Shown here in pieces: positions 12,763 to 24,570 of a DNA stretch of 64,000 nt (within the stretch, counting starts at the first letter, position 1; every line of letters starts with the position of its first letter). The stretch is from the NCBI GenBank assembly GCA_003290165.1, contig QNQO01000796.1:248001-312000 (forward strand), read 5' to 3'. This DNA comes from Berberis thunbergii. Lineage: Eukaryota > Streptophyta > Magnoliopsida > Ranunculales > Berberidaceae. The notes under the pieces were generated by a model, which did no database searches, was not told the DNA's origin, and saw only the letters and a list, made by a program, of their open reading frames with translations. Made by a program: the position numbers and the translations under genes.

Positions 12763-13581
12763 CTGCATAGGGGAGATCCAATCAAACTCAAAATATTCAT
12801 AGAATGCAATAACGGGGAAAAATGATAATTAGCGAAAATGTCATAATCTCCTTGGTAAGACCAATCGGGTTACAGTGATTAACGATACTAATGATTACGT
12901 CAAGGAAGGGAAAAAAAAATAATAACAATGATTCGCAAAAGGCTCCAAATAATATTTCAAGCCAAAAACATCATAGTTTAAGAATACTGAGCAGGAACAG
13001 GTATCAAAACTAAAATGGCTAGCAACCCGAAGAAGTATCAACATGTGAAAATAGCAAACAAAACTTAACCAAGGAACGCCATGTTTTCACTTGCAATCTT
13101 CAATCTTAACTTTTTCAGAAGCATATCACAATTTACCATGCAAAATCCGAGAAGACCAAAAGTAGCATTGGATGCAAATTTAGGTCAAGCAGTAGAGAAA
13201 TTTTCAGAAATTAGTATTGCCGAATCTTGAGAAGCAGTATCATTTGCTTTTGCTTTTGCATTCAATATAAAGAAATGTGAACAATACTATCAATATCATC
13301 ACGCCAATGAACAGTTCTATCAGTATCATCATGCTGATGATGCTAGCTATGATATTTAAAACATGTGGAACGAGATACAGAATTGAACAAGTCATCAATA
13401 GAGCACTACAAATTCTACAATATGGCTCTTTCAATACTAAATTGATACACAAGTACATAACTAGAAGGCAATCTTGATTGTAAGGATCCATAAAGCCTTG
13501 TTACAATCTTAAACCAACTGTTTATCCAATTGTATTGTATTATAATAAAAATGGTATAAGAAGGAAAACAACCTGCAATGT
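12763..13581. other. Probable relic intron upstream of the LPD pseudogene exon
   Basis: This AT-rich stretch precedes the preserved splice acceptor of the LPD fragment on the minus strand, so it may be the old intron. No upstream LPD exon was found here or after the transposons that follow. Short open frames have no recognisable motifs. Confidence 0.4.
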
Positions 13582-15380
13582 GCATACATCCATGGTTTGA
13601 AATATCATTATCCGAGATAAATCGGTCCTTGGAAAATGGATAAATATAGTAGATATATCAGTCTTTTGAAAATAGATAAATAACATAAATATATCGGTCC
13701 CTTGTAGATAAATTGAAGAAAAGAAGAAAAAAAATTTGATAAAAATCATGGATTATTTTAGATATATGGAAAATTTCAAGGATATATGGAAAAATATATA
13801 TTGGGATATATCGAATTTGTTGTGCCATATCTTACAAAAAATAAATTGACTTTTAATCATTTATATTTAAATTTTATGAGTTTGTTTGTTTTTTTTCACC
13901 GTTTATATATAATAAATTCATGCATCAAAATGCTTATCTTGATTAGTTTAATTAAGAAGAAAAAAAAAAATTCTACTCGAAAATTAAAGACGTACTGTCA
14001 TCAACATCAAGGTTCGATCAAACTAATAGTAATAATAATAACAATAATCTTTAAACCTATTTATGCATCAATATAATAATTAAAAACAACAAGATAGACA
14101 AATGAATTTGTGCATAAAAATGGGAAAATAGCTTAGAGAAATATATAATAGTCATTGCAGAACACATTACAAAAAATGATACATGCATCCAAATTACCAT
14201 TTGATCGTCATGTTCACAACAATCATTACTTATCATATGCCCAAGTTTAATTTAAAATTGAAACAACCTGCAACCACTGCCATATTGTGACTCATTTTCA
14301 ACCCTTTCACAATATTGTTGCTATGTCATTGAAAATATCCACCTTGCAAATAAGTTATGACGCGTGTTTCTTATGAGACAACATATTTGTGATAGTTGAT
14401 TGGTTGAGCATAAAATTTAGTCGCTGAGGATTGTGAACTTGTATCTCCACCATGCCATGAATCACCATGATGTTGATTTATCCACTAACCATAGTGGTTG
14501 TGGTCAAACTATTGGTTTTCATAATTATATTCTTGACCTTGTCGTGCATAACCATAATTTAGATTATAATCTAGGAATCTTTGGTTACCATAATTATAAT
14601 CTTCATTTGGCTGTTAAGGATAACATGAAGACGTTCGGATGGTTCAAGAACATCATGACTTCATCCCGAATCCAAACTCATACCCTCAAATGACGAGCAT
14701 ACACGTTATCCACTAGCAATTGAGTGTCTTCCAAGAACATACTGTAAAAATATTGAATAGCATAGTCAGATGACTCAGATCCCCAACTCCCATCACGAAG
14801 TCCAGTTTCATGGTCCAGTGGTTGTTTCCCTCTTCGACCAATTTCGTCATTTGGCACAACCTCTCCTATATTAGTCTTCACCACATAGATCAACCTCAGT
14901 CATCTCAGGTGAGATAAAAGTATTCTGCCAAGTTCCTTCGAAACCTCCCAAACAAATTTGTGCAAGGGGCTTATATTGTAAAAGAGAGAAAAATATGAGA
15001 AATGAGAGAAGATGTAGAATTTGAGGAATAAGATATGATAAGAGAGAAGACATGAATGAGATACAAGAAATTAATTAAATAAAAATATGTTATTGTCTTC
15101 AAAAGATGAGAGAAAATGAAATATCTAAAATTTCCCAAATTTCTGATAAATCAGAATATTGTCATGTGTGCCAAGTGTCAATTTTTATGGCTTCAAATTA
15201 TGCCTCCAATGTATCATATCGTGGAAAGATATAACCAGGATATATCTATATCCCAAAATTTCACCATTTTGAACTGATTTTGAAAGGTAGTTTATCGAGG
15301 GGGTATTTCATTGCGTTTACCGCATCGTGTCCTCAAAAATGGACAAATATCGAGATATTTTAAACCCAGCATACATCCAT
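13582..15380. mobile_element. Mutator-like non-autonomous DNA element (TIR, about 1.77 kb)
   Basis: The left end (GGTTTGAAATATC from 13594) and the right end (GATATTTTAAACCC to 15367) are imperfect inverted repeats. Both are bordered by the direct repeat GCATACATCCAT (13582-13593 and 15369-15380). A 9-11 bp duplication is typical of Mutator-like elements; the exact boundary may be two or three bases inside the 12-bp match. Sub-terminal GATATAT motifs recur at both ends. The interior has no transposase; its open frames are short and low in complexity. Confidence 0.7.
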
Positions 15381-16510
15381 TTATATTGAACAAAAATAAG
15401 AGGTGAAAACATGTCAAACACATGTTCTTAACTGATGTATAAGAATGAAATGTCTGCAATATGCCATATAATATTTGGATAAATCTTGCTGAAATATGGA
15501 CATTCACATCTAACCAAACATACTTGTGGATGATGATTGATGATACATCAAAATAGACCGATCATCACGGCTGTACACATGGCATAAAGACAACACCCAA
15601 TCTATTGGGCCAACCTATAAAGCCTAGAAAGAAAGAGGCCAATTATAGAGGCCCAGACAAGGCCCACCACTAAGGAGACGTATATAGGGCCCGAATCCAG
15701 GCCCAAATGAGTATAAGTCTGAGTCCAGGTCCGATACGAGTTCTCTCATAAAGAAGATGAACGTTGCACCAAAAAGAGTCGTGGAGGGAGTTACGCCTCC
15801 ACGAACGCATCTCCATTAAGGAGGAGACTGTTACAAGCAACATCTCCTTCCATTGCGCCTCACATGCTTAAGTCACATAGATAATTAACTATAACCATTA
15901 TAAAAGGTAAAGAGAATATTCGACAAAGGTATGCAACTTTAACTAGTTTTGTCTAGATTTACATCCTTCTTCCAGCAGAGTTACTAGCTTAAGCATCGGA
16001 GTGCCTTCGGCCACCAAAAAGGTGGTCCTTGGCAGTCTAACAATTGTTTTACAAATCAAACTCACAGGAAGACGATTTTTGGACACATCAGTTTGGCGCT
16101 GTCCGTGGGGAACGACGAGTTTTCCCTTCAAAAATAAAATTGTTAGTTTTATCGAGAAGGTATTTCGTTGTGTTTACTGCATCGGGTTCTCAAAAATGGA
16201 CAAATATCGAGATATTTTAAACCCAGCATACATCCATTTATATTGAACAAAAATAAGAGGTGAAAACATGTTCTTAACTAATGTATAAGAATGAAACGTT
16301 TGCTATATGTCATATAATATTTGGATAAGTCTTGCTGAAATATGGACATTCACATCTAACCAAACATACTTGTGGATGATGATTGATGATACATCAAAAT
16401 AGACCGATCATCACGGCCGTACACATGGCATTAAGACTCATCTCGAGAATTGGACATATCAGTTTGGCGCCGTCCGTGGGGAACGACGAGTTTTCCCTTC
16501 AAAAATAAAA
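15288..16510. repeat. Tandem duplication of flank, LTR and leader
   Basis: The 250 bp before the 5' LTR (15288-15538) reappear at about 16142-16383. They are followed by an internally deleted LTR (16384-16461, only its first 65 and last 10 or so bases) and then a second copy of the leader and primer-binding site (16462-16510). The repeated flank includes the right end of the Mutator-like element. The simplest reading is one tandem duplication of flank+LTR+leader, followed by deletion inside one LTR copy. Confidence 0.85.
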
Positions 16511-19500
16511 TTCACAATAACAAAGCTCATGCAACCCGATAGAAGATCAATGGAATACTCCACAAATCTTCAATTTGACGATAAAAGATATGACATGTTG
16601 CCCAATGTTGATCCAAAGACGACCATCGAAACAACCATGCCTACTGGAAGAGAGCTCCAACATGTAACGGTTCAGACATCTCTGTCATCGTGGGGAATCC
16701 CCTCGGATCCGTGAGTGGAGATGCTTATGGTTCAAATGAATAGCAAGATTGAGACGATAGACAGGATCATCCGAGACCTGCAGGGCAACAACTTTCGAGA
16801 AGAAAACCACCTAGCTTAAGAGACACCGGGCTAACAATATCTCCAAGTGCAATCAGGGGACTTCCGAAAGTCTACAACTGAAGAAGCCCTAGTATGAAAG
16901 AAAATTCTCGATTCTGATAGTGAGTCGGAACAAGATTCTCGAAGCTATGGCAGGAGGAGAAGATGTCAAATGGCCGCCAAAGATGATAGGAGATCCAAAA
17001 AAGCGGAGCAAGAGTAGATGCTGCCTCTTCCACAACGACTATGGCCATGATATCGAAGATTGTCGCAACATAAGAGACGAAATTGAACGCCATATCAAAG
17101 AAGGACGACTCAAAAAGTTTGTCGAACTCGAAGGCAAAACAATCATTTTAAAGAAGCAAGCAAAAAAAAACAATCTACGTCTTGTATGGCATAGGCGAGG
17201 AAAATGAGCAATCCAATCGATCCATGAAGGGTATAGTTAGAGACTTACGCACAGAAATCAGATTCCAGGAACCATCCGCACAGCGTGCAAAAACAATGCA
17301 AAAGACCCTAACCTTATCAAACGAAGATGCTGACGGGGTTAATTTCCCACAATGATGCTTTGATGATTTTGGTCATGATAGCTAAATGGGAAATCAAAAG
17401 AGTGTTGATCGACACCGGCAGTTCGGCCAACCTCTTATACCTAACAGACTTCTGAATGATGCGGTTCACTACAGAGATGCTCTCACCAAGCGATCAGTCC
17501 ATGGTAGGTTTCAGTTGGGAACAATGTAACCCACTAGGAATGATTCAACTACCAGTTGAAACGGGAGAGCCAGGGAAGCAACACGTATTAATGATAGACT
17601 TTCTCGTTGTCGATGTTCTTGCTGTGCACAATATGCTACTTGAAAGACCGTAGATACACAAGATGGTTGCAGTATCCTCCACTATGCACCAATGTGTGAA
17701 GTACCACACCGAAAATGGCATTGGAAGAATAAAAGTAGACCAATCAGTAGCCCGGGAGTGTCATTTTGCTGCTATAAAGACTCCCCATAAATAGCAATTA
17801 CCGCAACAACTGGAAGAGTCTTCACAGAAACTTGATGAAACGAGTTCGAATTCTCCAAACGAAAATATGCTCCAATCAGTCCACGAGATCGACCCAACAC
17901 CGGGCAACCAGAAAAGGAAACGGTCGAGGTCTACTAGACAATGAAGCAAAAAAGGCAGTACGAATCGGCACAAGGATCCAACTTGAACTCGCTAAGGAGC
18001 CGATCCAACTGCTGAAAGATAACCAAAATGTTTTTGCATGGACAATGAAGAACATGGTGGGAATAAATCCATCCACCATCTCCCACAAATTGCAAGTAAA
18101 ACCAGACAGGAAACCTGTTCGAAAAAAAAAGATCAGTGGCCCCGAAACGCAATCAGGCGATAAACAAAGAAGTGCATCGACTACTCAGCGCAAGAATGAT
18201 AAGAGAATCTCATTACCCGGATTGGTTGGTGAACACGGTAGTAAAGAAGATGAACCGGAAATGGAGGGTGTGCGTGGATTACACCGACCTAAATAAAGCC
18301 TACCCAAAATACAACTTTCCACTTCTAGGAATAGATCAAATAATGGACGCAACTGCCGGACACGATATGCTGAGATTTATGGATGCGTACTCCGGGTATA
18401 ATAAAATAAAAATGTACCCCCCGACGAATAAAAAACATCTTTCATAATGGAAAGGGGTACATACTGTTATCGAGTAATGTTGTCCGGATCGAAGAACGCG
18501 GGAGCAACGAATCAACGGCTAGTAAACAAGATGTTTAGAGATCAGATCGGCAAAACAATAGAAGTTTACATCGACGATATGCTCGTTAAAAGCTCACGCA
18601 AAATAGACCATGTCACGGATCTCGAATAGGCTTTCTCCCAGCTTCGGAAATACAAAGCAATGTATCCATGTTTAGGACGACAAGGACTGTCACCCTCTCA
18701 AGGGAGAACAATTTCTAGATCATTTGGTAATGAGTAATCGTGACGAATATTGTCCAGAGTCGTGTGTGTTGCCCTCTTGGGTGTACAGAAAGCTTTACAA
18801 ATATCAAGGGCATTGCCACTCAAAACCATGAAGTTAGACATGACTACAAAACGAATGCATGGAATCAAAAGGTTAAACAATTAGAGAATGGGAAGATGCA
18901 TAAGGAAGCAGAGCATACATAAAACTTTTTTTTATATAGGAATGGACAACGAAAGGATCGCTCTTGGAGAACGTGCAACGTATTACAACCGCACCCAAAA
19001 ATTGCGCCAAAACGAACTGGCGGATGGAACACTGGAGAGAAAACAACAGCGACAAACAACAATAACACTAACCAAGCCGTAATGTTGCAATAAAAAAGCA
19101 AAACCGCCACACAGTTAGTGGGTACATGAACATACCCACTAACTAAGGGGGGAATAACTGACGATACATCAAAATAAACTGATCATCATGGTCGTACACG
19201 TAGCATATGGACCCATCACGAGAATACAACGCCCAATCTATTGGGTCAACCTATAAAGCCCAAGAAGAATTAGGCCAATTATAGAGGCCCAGACAAGGCT
19301 CACTACTAAGGAGACGTAAACAAGGTCCGAATCTAGGCCCAATGAGTCGAAGCTTGAGTCCAGGCCCGATACGAGTTCTCTCATAAAGAAGTAGAACGTT
19401 ACACCAAAAATAACCATGGATGGAGTTACGCCTCCATGAATGCATCTCCAATAAGGAGGAGATTGTTACAAGAAACATCTCATTCCCTTACGCCTCACAT

Positions 19501-19724
19501 ACTCAAGTCACGCAGAGAGTTAACCACGACCATTATAAAAGGTAAAGAGAACATTCGACAGAGATATGCAACTTTAACTGAGTTTTGTCCAGATTTGCAT
19601 CATTTTTCCAGCAGAGTTACTGATTTAAGTATCGGAGTACCTTCGGCCACCAAAAAGGTGGTCCTTGGCAGTCTAACAATTGTTTTGTAGGTCAAACTCA
19701 CAGGGACGATTTTTGGACACATCA
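15539..19724 (+). mobile_element. Ty3/Gypsy (Tat-like) LTR retrotransposon, internally deleted
   Basis: The LTRs at 15539-16090 (552 bp) and 19159-19724 (566 bp) start TGATGATACATC and TGACGATACATC, and both end ACACATCA. The 5-bp duplication ATGAT borders both ends (15534-15538 and 19725-19729). A primer-binding-like stretch (TTTGGCGCTGTCCGTGGGG) follows the 5' LTR, and a purine tract (AAGGGGGGAATA) precedes the 3' LTR. The interior encodes only gag, protease and part of reverse transcriptase. RNase H and integrase are missing, so the element is non-autonomous. Its 5' part is duplicated (see the repeat entry at 15288-16510). Confidence 0.93.
16510..18720 (+). pseudogene. Gypsy gag-protease-RT remnant
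   Basis: Decayed reading frames of a Tat-like polyprotein. Gag shows CLFHNDYGHDIEDC (zinc-knuckle-like, near 17028) followed by the usual IRDEIERHIKEGRL segment. The protease has the active site LIDTGSSANLLY near 17420. Reverse transcriptase starts near 18140 and includes WRVCVDYTDLNKAYPK, FMDAYSGYNKI and the catalytic YIDDMLVKS (near 18570). Stops and frameshifts interrupt every domain. The sequence ends soon after the thumb region (about 18720), and the rest of pol is absent up to the purine tract at 19141. Confidence 0.88.
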
Positions 19725-19729
19725 ATGAT

Positions 19730-20130
19730 CATGGAAAGTAAAATCTGGGGCTTAAGGTTAGGGTCAGAACTAATTCATTTGCTCCATGAGCTGAATGGAA
19801 CAACTCTGCAAAACCTTTTTTTTAAGTAAAGGCTACAAGTCAAAAGGTTTTGTTAACAACCAAGGATAGCTAAATTCGATAACATGCAGTAGTATAAGAA
19901 GATAAAGGAACGGATATTTATTTCATTCTATTTTAGTTTTAGGAGAAGGTTCACTATTTTATTCCAAAACCTTTCCATTTGATCAACATGCATCCTTTCT
20001 GGTTTTTTTATAGTCATAGCAAGCCCCTGTAGCAGGAAGAGGTAGTTGTCATCTGAAAGGAGAAATTACCAACCAAGAAAATCACCTGTACCTCTTGGCA
20101 TAATGCTGCAAAAAATTATTTCCAAAATGT
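19730..20130. other. Unassigned sequence between Gypsy and Copia elements
   Basis: No coding region or element terminus was recognised. It continues the target DNA of the Gypsy insertion, starting with the duplicated ATGAT. Confidence 0.4.
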
Positions 20131-20264
20131 GAGGGCATAACACGGTTTCAAGGATGGCAAGATATCAAAATGGAGGCCTCGCTACGAAGTAGCAAATTGG
20201 ATTTCATCACGGGGCTAAATCTCAAGCTAATTTCTATTGAGCACCTCTTCAAGAGGCATATACT

Positions 20265-20345
20265 TGTTGGCGCGCTGAGCGCGTGCGCACACCTAGGTCC
20301 ACTATACATAGCATTGATATTGTCTCCAACTAAAACACCCGCTGT
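20265..20345 (-). repeat. LTR terminal fragment inside Copia pol
   Basis: The stretch containing CCTAGGTCCACTATACATAG is the reverse complement of the end of the LTR at 34481-34707 (GCTATGTATAGTGGACCTAGG). It interrupts the minus-strand Copia reverse transcriptase frame. Only about 80 bases of that LTR family are present. Confidence 0.65.
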
Positions 20346-23128
20346 CTTGGAGATTGTTTCAACCCATAAATATTTTTCTTCAATTTGCAGACCATATGTT
20401 CTTTCCCTTTCACTTCAAAACCCTCTGGTTGTGCCATGTAAATTTCTTCATGCAAGTCTCCATGAAGAAATGAAGTTTTAACATCTAACTACTCAATCTC
20501 AAGATCCAGACTCAAAAATAGTCTAATAGAGGTCATCTTCACAACTGGTGATTATATCTCATCAAAGTCTATTCCCTTCTTTTGGAAAAAGCCTTTCACC
20601 ACTAACCGAGTTTTGTGCTTAACATTTTTTCCATCACCATCCTTTTTCAACTTGTACACTCATTTGTTCTTTAAAGGTTTTCTACCTTTTGGAATCTCAA
20701 CTAACTCATAAGTACCATTCTTATGCAAGGAACTCATCTCATCTTGCATAGCCTTCATCCAATTTTTTTTTTTTTTTTTTAAAATCTTTTTGAGTTAGTG
20801 CTTCTTGCAAATTTTATGGCTCACCTTCTTTTGTAAGCAAAGCAAACTCATAATCGAGGCACTTTTTTGATGGTTGACACTCTCTAGTAGACCTTCTTAC
20901 CCGAGGCTTTACTACTTCTTGCTGAAGGGGCTGCTCTTCTTGCTCAGTTTCATCTGTTTGTAAATGATAATCACCAACAACTACATTTTCTGGCATATGG
21001 CACATACTATATCATCTGACATCTCTCCCCCATTTTCAACATGCAACGAAGGAGGAGGAAGTGGGATAAGATTTGGTACCTCACTCTCTGTCTGTTTGGG
21101 CTTCTCAACTTTCTCAAATTCTATAATGGTATGATTTTCATAAAAGACCACATTTCTGCTTCTAACAATCTTCTTATTCTCAGGGTCCCATAATCTGTAT
21201 CCAAACTATGCATCTCCATTGCCAATGAAAATACATGGAAATGTATTCTCATCAAGCTTTGATATTTGTTCCTTGGGTACATGAACAAACGCTTTACACT
21301 CAAACACCTTCAAATGAGAGTATGAAATATCTTTACCTCTCCACACTCTTTCTGGAATATTACCATCCAAAGGAACTAAAGGAGACCTGTTGATGAGATA
21401 ACAAGCAGTACGAGTAGTTTCAGCCCAAAACACTTTCGACTACCTAGCCATGTGAAGCATGCATTAGACCCTTTCTACAATAGTCCGATTCATTCTCTCT
21501 GCCACTCCATTATGCTGTGGAGTGTGAGGAACTATCATCTCATGTCGTTTACTATGCTCATCACAATAAGCTTTAAATTCTTTTGATGTGTACTCACCCC
21601 TATACTCATGCCGTATACTTGTTTCTTTTTCAACCTTGGCATGAATTTGCTTGAAGCACTGGAAAACCTGGTCTTTAGATCTGATGAAATAAATCAACAC
21701 ATTTCTTGATACATCATCAATAAATGTAAGGAAATATCTACTACCACCAAGATAATCTACTTCAATGAGACCACACACATCAGTGTAAACCAAATCTAAC
21801 AAACCAGTTTTTCTTTTTGATGATTTATGAAATGAAACTCTATGATGCTTACCAAATAAACAATGATCACAGGGGTTAGGAGAGGTACCTTTTAAGGAGG
21901 GAATCAATTTATTCTATGCTAAGAGCTGCATTCATTTCTCACTAATGTGTGCAAGCTGGCCGTGCCACAAGTTCAAAGAAGTATCACTTTTAGTTGCATA
22001 CAAACCACCCTTACACATCTTCATCCTAGTATTGTATAAGGTGCAACACGCCTTGCCTTTTTCCACAACAAGTGAACCTTTGGTAAGCTTCCAAGCACTA
22101 GTACCAAAGTAATTCATATATCCATGTTTATCCAAAGCAAGTCCAGAAATCAGATTTAGGCGAAGATCAGGAGCATAACGTACATCATTCAACGTCAAAG
22201 TGCATCCCATATTAGTTTTGATACATACATCACCCACTCCCACAATCTTGGAAAAACTAGTATTACCCATCTTCACACTGCCAAAGTCTCCTGCTCTGTA
22301 AGTAGTGAAGTAGTCTTTCCTTGGAGTAGCGTGAAAAAATATTGATGCACCAGTGTCAACAGTCCATTCGCTCCATTCGTTTGCAATATGCAAGCATTCA
22401 CCTTCTTCACACAAGCATTCACTTTTCCCTCTTTCAAATCATTTACGTAACAAAAATAGTATATTCTCTTGTGACCTAGTTTACCACAATAATGACACTT
22501 AAACCTATTATTACTTGACTTTGATCTCCTTCTTGACTTATCACGATTTTTATCATAACCATGATATATCCTATTTTTATCTCTCCCCATGTTTTCAGTT
22601 ACAAGTGCTTGGGATTGATTAGTACTTGCAGACTTCCTTCTGGTCTCTTCATTGAGTAAGCTACTCGTAACCAACTCCATGGTAAGCAGTCCATTCAGTG
22701 TCAAATTACTAACAGACACCACTAACATTTCTCAACTATCTGGTAACGAGTTGAGAAGTAACAATGCTTGAATTTCATCATCTAACAATATCTTCATGTT
22801 TGACAACTGATTCACTATACTTTGCACCTCATTCAAGTGCTCAACAATAGAATTACCTTTCTTGAATTTCAGATTCACCAGCTTTCTAATAAAAAAGGCC
22901 TTGTTCGCAGTGGTTTTTTTCATACAAATTCTGGAGTTTAGTCCAAAGAGAGTGGGCAGACGTCTCAGCGAACACATAGTGAAATACTGTATCATTTAGC
23001 CATTGCCTAATATAGCCAACGACATTTCTATTTAATTTCTTCCACTCATATTCAGACATATCCTTTGGTTTGGCATTATCCCCTTCAATTGGGGCATATA
23101 AATCATTGCAATATAAAATATCTTCCAT
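20345..23128 (-). pseudogene. Copia gag-pol remnant, 5' half (minus strand)
   Basis: Reading the minus strand from 23128: gag (YEWKKLNRNVVGYIRQWLND, then NSIVEHLNEVQSIVNQL), a zinc knuckle CHYCGKLGHKRIY whose last Cys is replaced, protease (WTVDTGAS, near 22360), a GAG-pre-integrase segment (LWHGQLAHISEK), integrase (YTDVCGL ... PHTPQHNGVAERMNRT, 21907-21464) and the N-terminal third of reverse transcriptase (20800-20345; [32 protein letters not shown]). Frameshifts and stops are frequent. The frame ends at the inserted LTR fragment. The missing RT/RNase H half lies at 23168-24150 on the opposite strand. Confidence 0.88.
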
Positions 23129-23167
23129 ATTTGCTTTCCTTGATGGTATAAGAAGTTTGACTCATTT

Positions 23168-24150
23168 ATGGTGGGTCATGGGTATAAGGGAACACTTCTA
23201 GATCATTGTGTTTATGTCAAATATTTTTCACCCAGTAGCTTCATTATTCTCTTGTTTTATGTTGATGATATGCTAATTGTTGGAAAAGATGTTGATATGA
23301 TTGGCAGGTTGAAGAAAGATTTGTTTATGTTTTGTGATATGAAAGACTTGTGGTTAGCTCAACACATTTTGGGAATGAAGATTGTACGTAACAGAAAAAC
23401 TAAGAAGTTGTGGTTGTCACAAGAAAAATATGTTGAACGGGTGCTTGAAAAGTTCAACATGAATGATGCGAAGCCCATGAGCACTCCACTTGCTACTCAA
23501 GTCAAGTTAAGTGCCAAGTTGTCTCTTAAGACTGAGAAAGAAAAGAAGGAGATGACATGTATTCCATACTCCTCTGCTGTAGGGTGTTTGATGTATGCGA
23601 TGGTTTGTACATGACTAGATATTGCTAAAGCAGTTGGCGTTGTGAGTCGGTATCTTGATAATCCAGGAAAAGAACATTGAGATGCAGTTAAATGAATTCT
23701 GAGGTTCTTGAAGGGTACTTCAAAGCTTTTTTTATGCTTTGGTAATTCACGAGCTGTAATGGAAGGGTTCACAGATGCAGATATGGCAGGTGATCTTGAC
23801 AGGAAGATGTCTACTTCAGGTTATGTTTTCACTTTTGTAGGGTGGGTTGTATCTTAATAGTCTAGATTGCAAAAGTGTGTTTCATTGTCAATGATTGAAA
23901 CTGAATACATTGTGACAGTCAGAGTGCCATAGAGCTGAGCAAGAATGCCAGATGCCATGGGCGTACCAAGCATATTGATACTCATTACCACTGGATACGT
24001 GATGTGCTTGAGAAAAATTGTTTCCAACTTGAGAAGATTCACACTAGCAAAAATCTTTTTGACATGATGACAAAAGTGGTTCCTAAAAAAAACATGAGTT
24101 CTATAGAGAGCTCATTGGAATGGCCTAATGTACTTAGGCTATGGTTCCCC
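23168..24150 (+). pseudogene. Copia RT/RNase H remnant, 3' half (plus strand)
   Basis: The first frame (23168-23614) gives the RT palm and thumb, with the catalytic FYVDDMLIVG and LGMKIVRNRKTKKLWLSQ. Further on, in frames broken by stops, come RNase H motifs (GFTDADMAGDLDRKMSTSGY, SMIETEYI). It begins head to head with the start of gag at 23128, leaving only about 40 bases between them. One inversion of an ancestral Copia element would explain this arrangement. Its tail was cut by the CACTA insertion at 24153, and the matching purine tract and LTR resume at 33410-33435. Confidence 0.85.
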
Positions 24151-24174
24151 CTCACTACACCAAAAACCCCCATT

Positions 24175-24570
24175 AGCAACGGTTCTATACCGTGGGCGTA
24201 ACCCATTGCCACGGCTAAGAGCCGTGGGCTACAGAGGCGTCGCGAAATTCTTTGTAACGGCTATAAACCGTTGCTAAATATTGTAGCAACTATTTTATGC
24301 TTGAATAGGGTGGTGATTTTCAGCATTTAGCCACGGTTTTAAACCGTTGCAAGAAGCATAGCAACGGTTTTTAGCCGTGGCAAAAATAGCCACGGTTTTA
24401 AGCCGTGATAAAGTATGGATACTAGCAATGGTTTTAAACCGTGTCTAATTAAGTAGCAACGGTTTTAAGCCGTGGCTAACCCTAGCCACGGTTATAAGCC
24501 GTGGCAAGGTAGCCACGATTTTTAGCTGTTGCAATAGTTAGCCACGGTTTAAAACCGTGGAAATTTTTTT
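24175..24570. repeat. CACTA left sub-terminal palindrome array
   Basis: About a dozen copies of an AACGGTTTTAAACCGTTGC / CCACGGTTTTAAGCCGTGG palindrome follow the left terminus in both perfect and degraded forms. Such arrays are the binding sites for CACTA-encoded proteins in known elements. The right-hand array is at about 33205-33385. Confidence 0.85.

Noticed and set aside
19159..19724. This LTR and the one at 56977 as a single large element
   Set aside because: The 15539-19724 element is closed by its own ATGAT duplication, so the distant fragment on the other strand is a separate copy.
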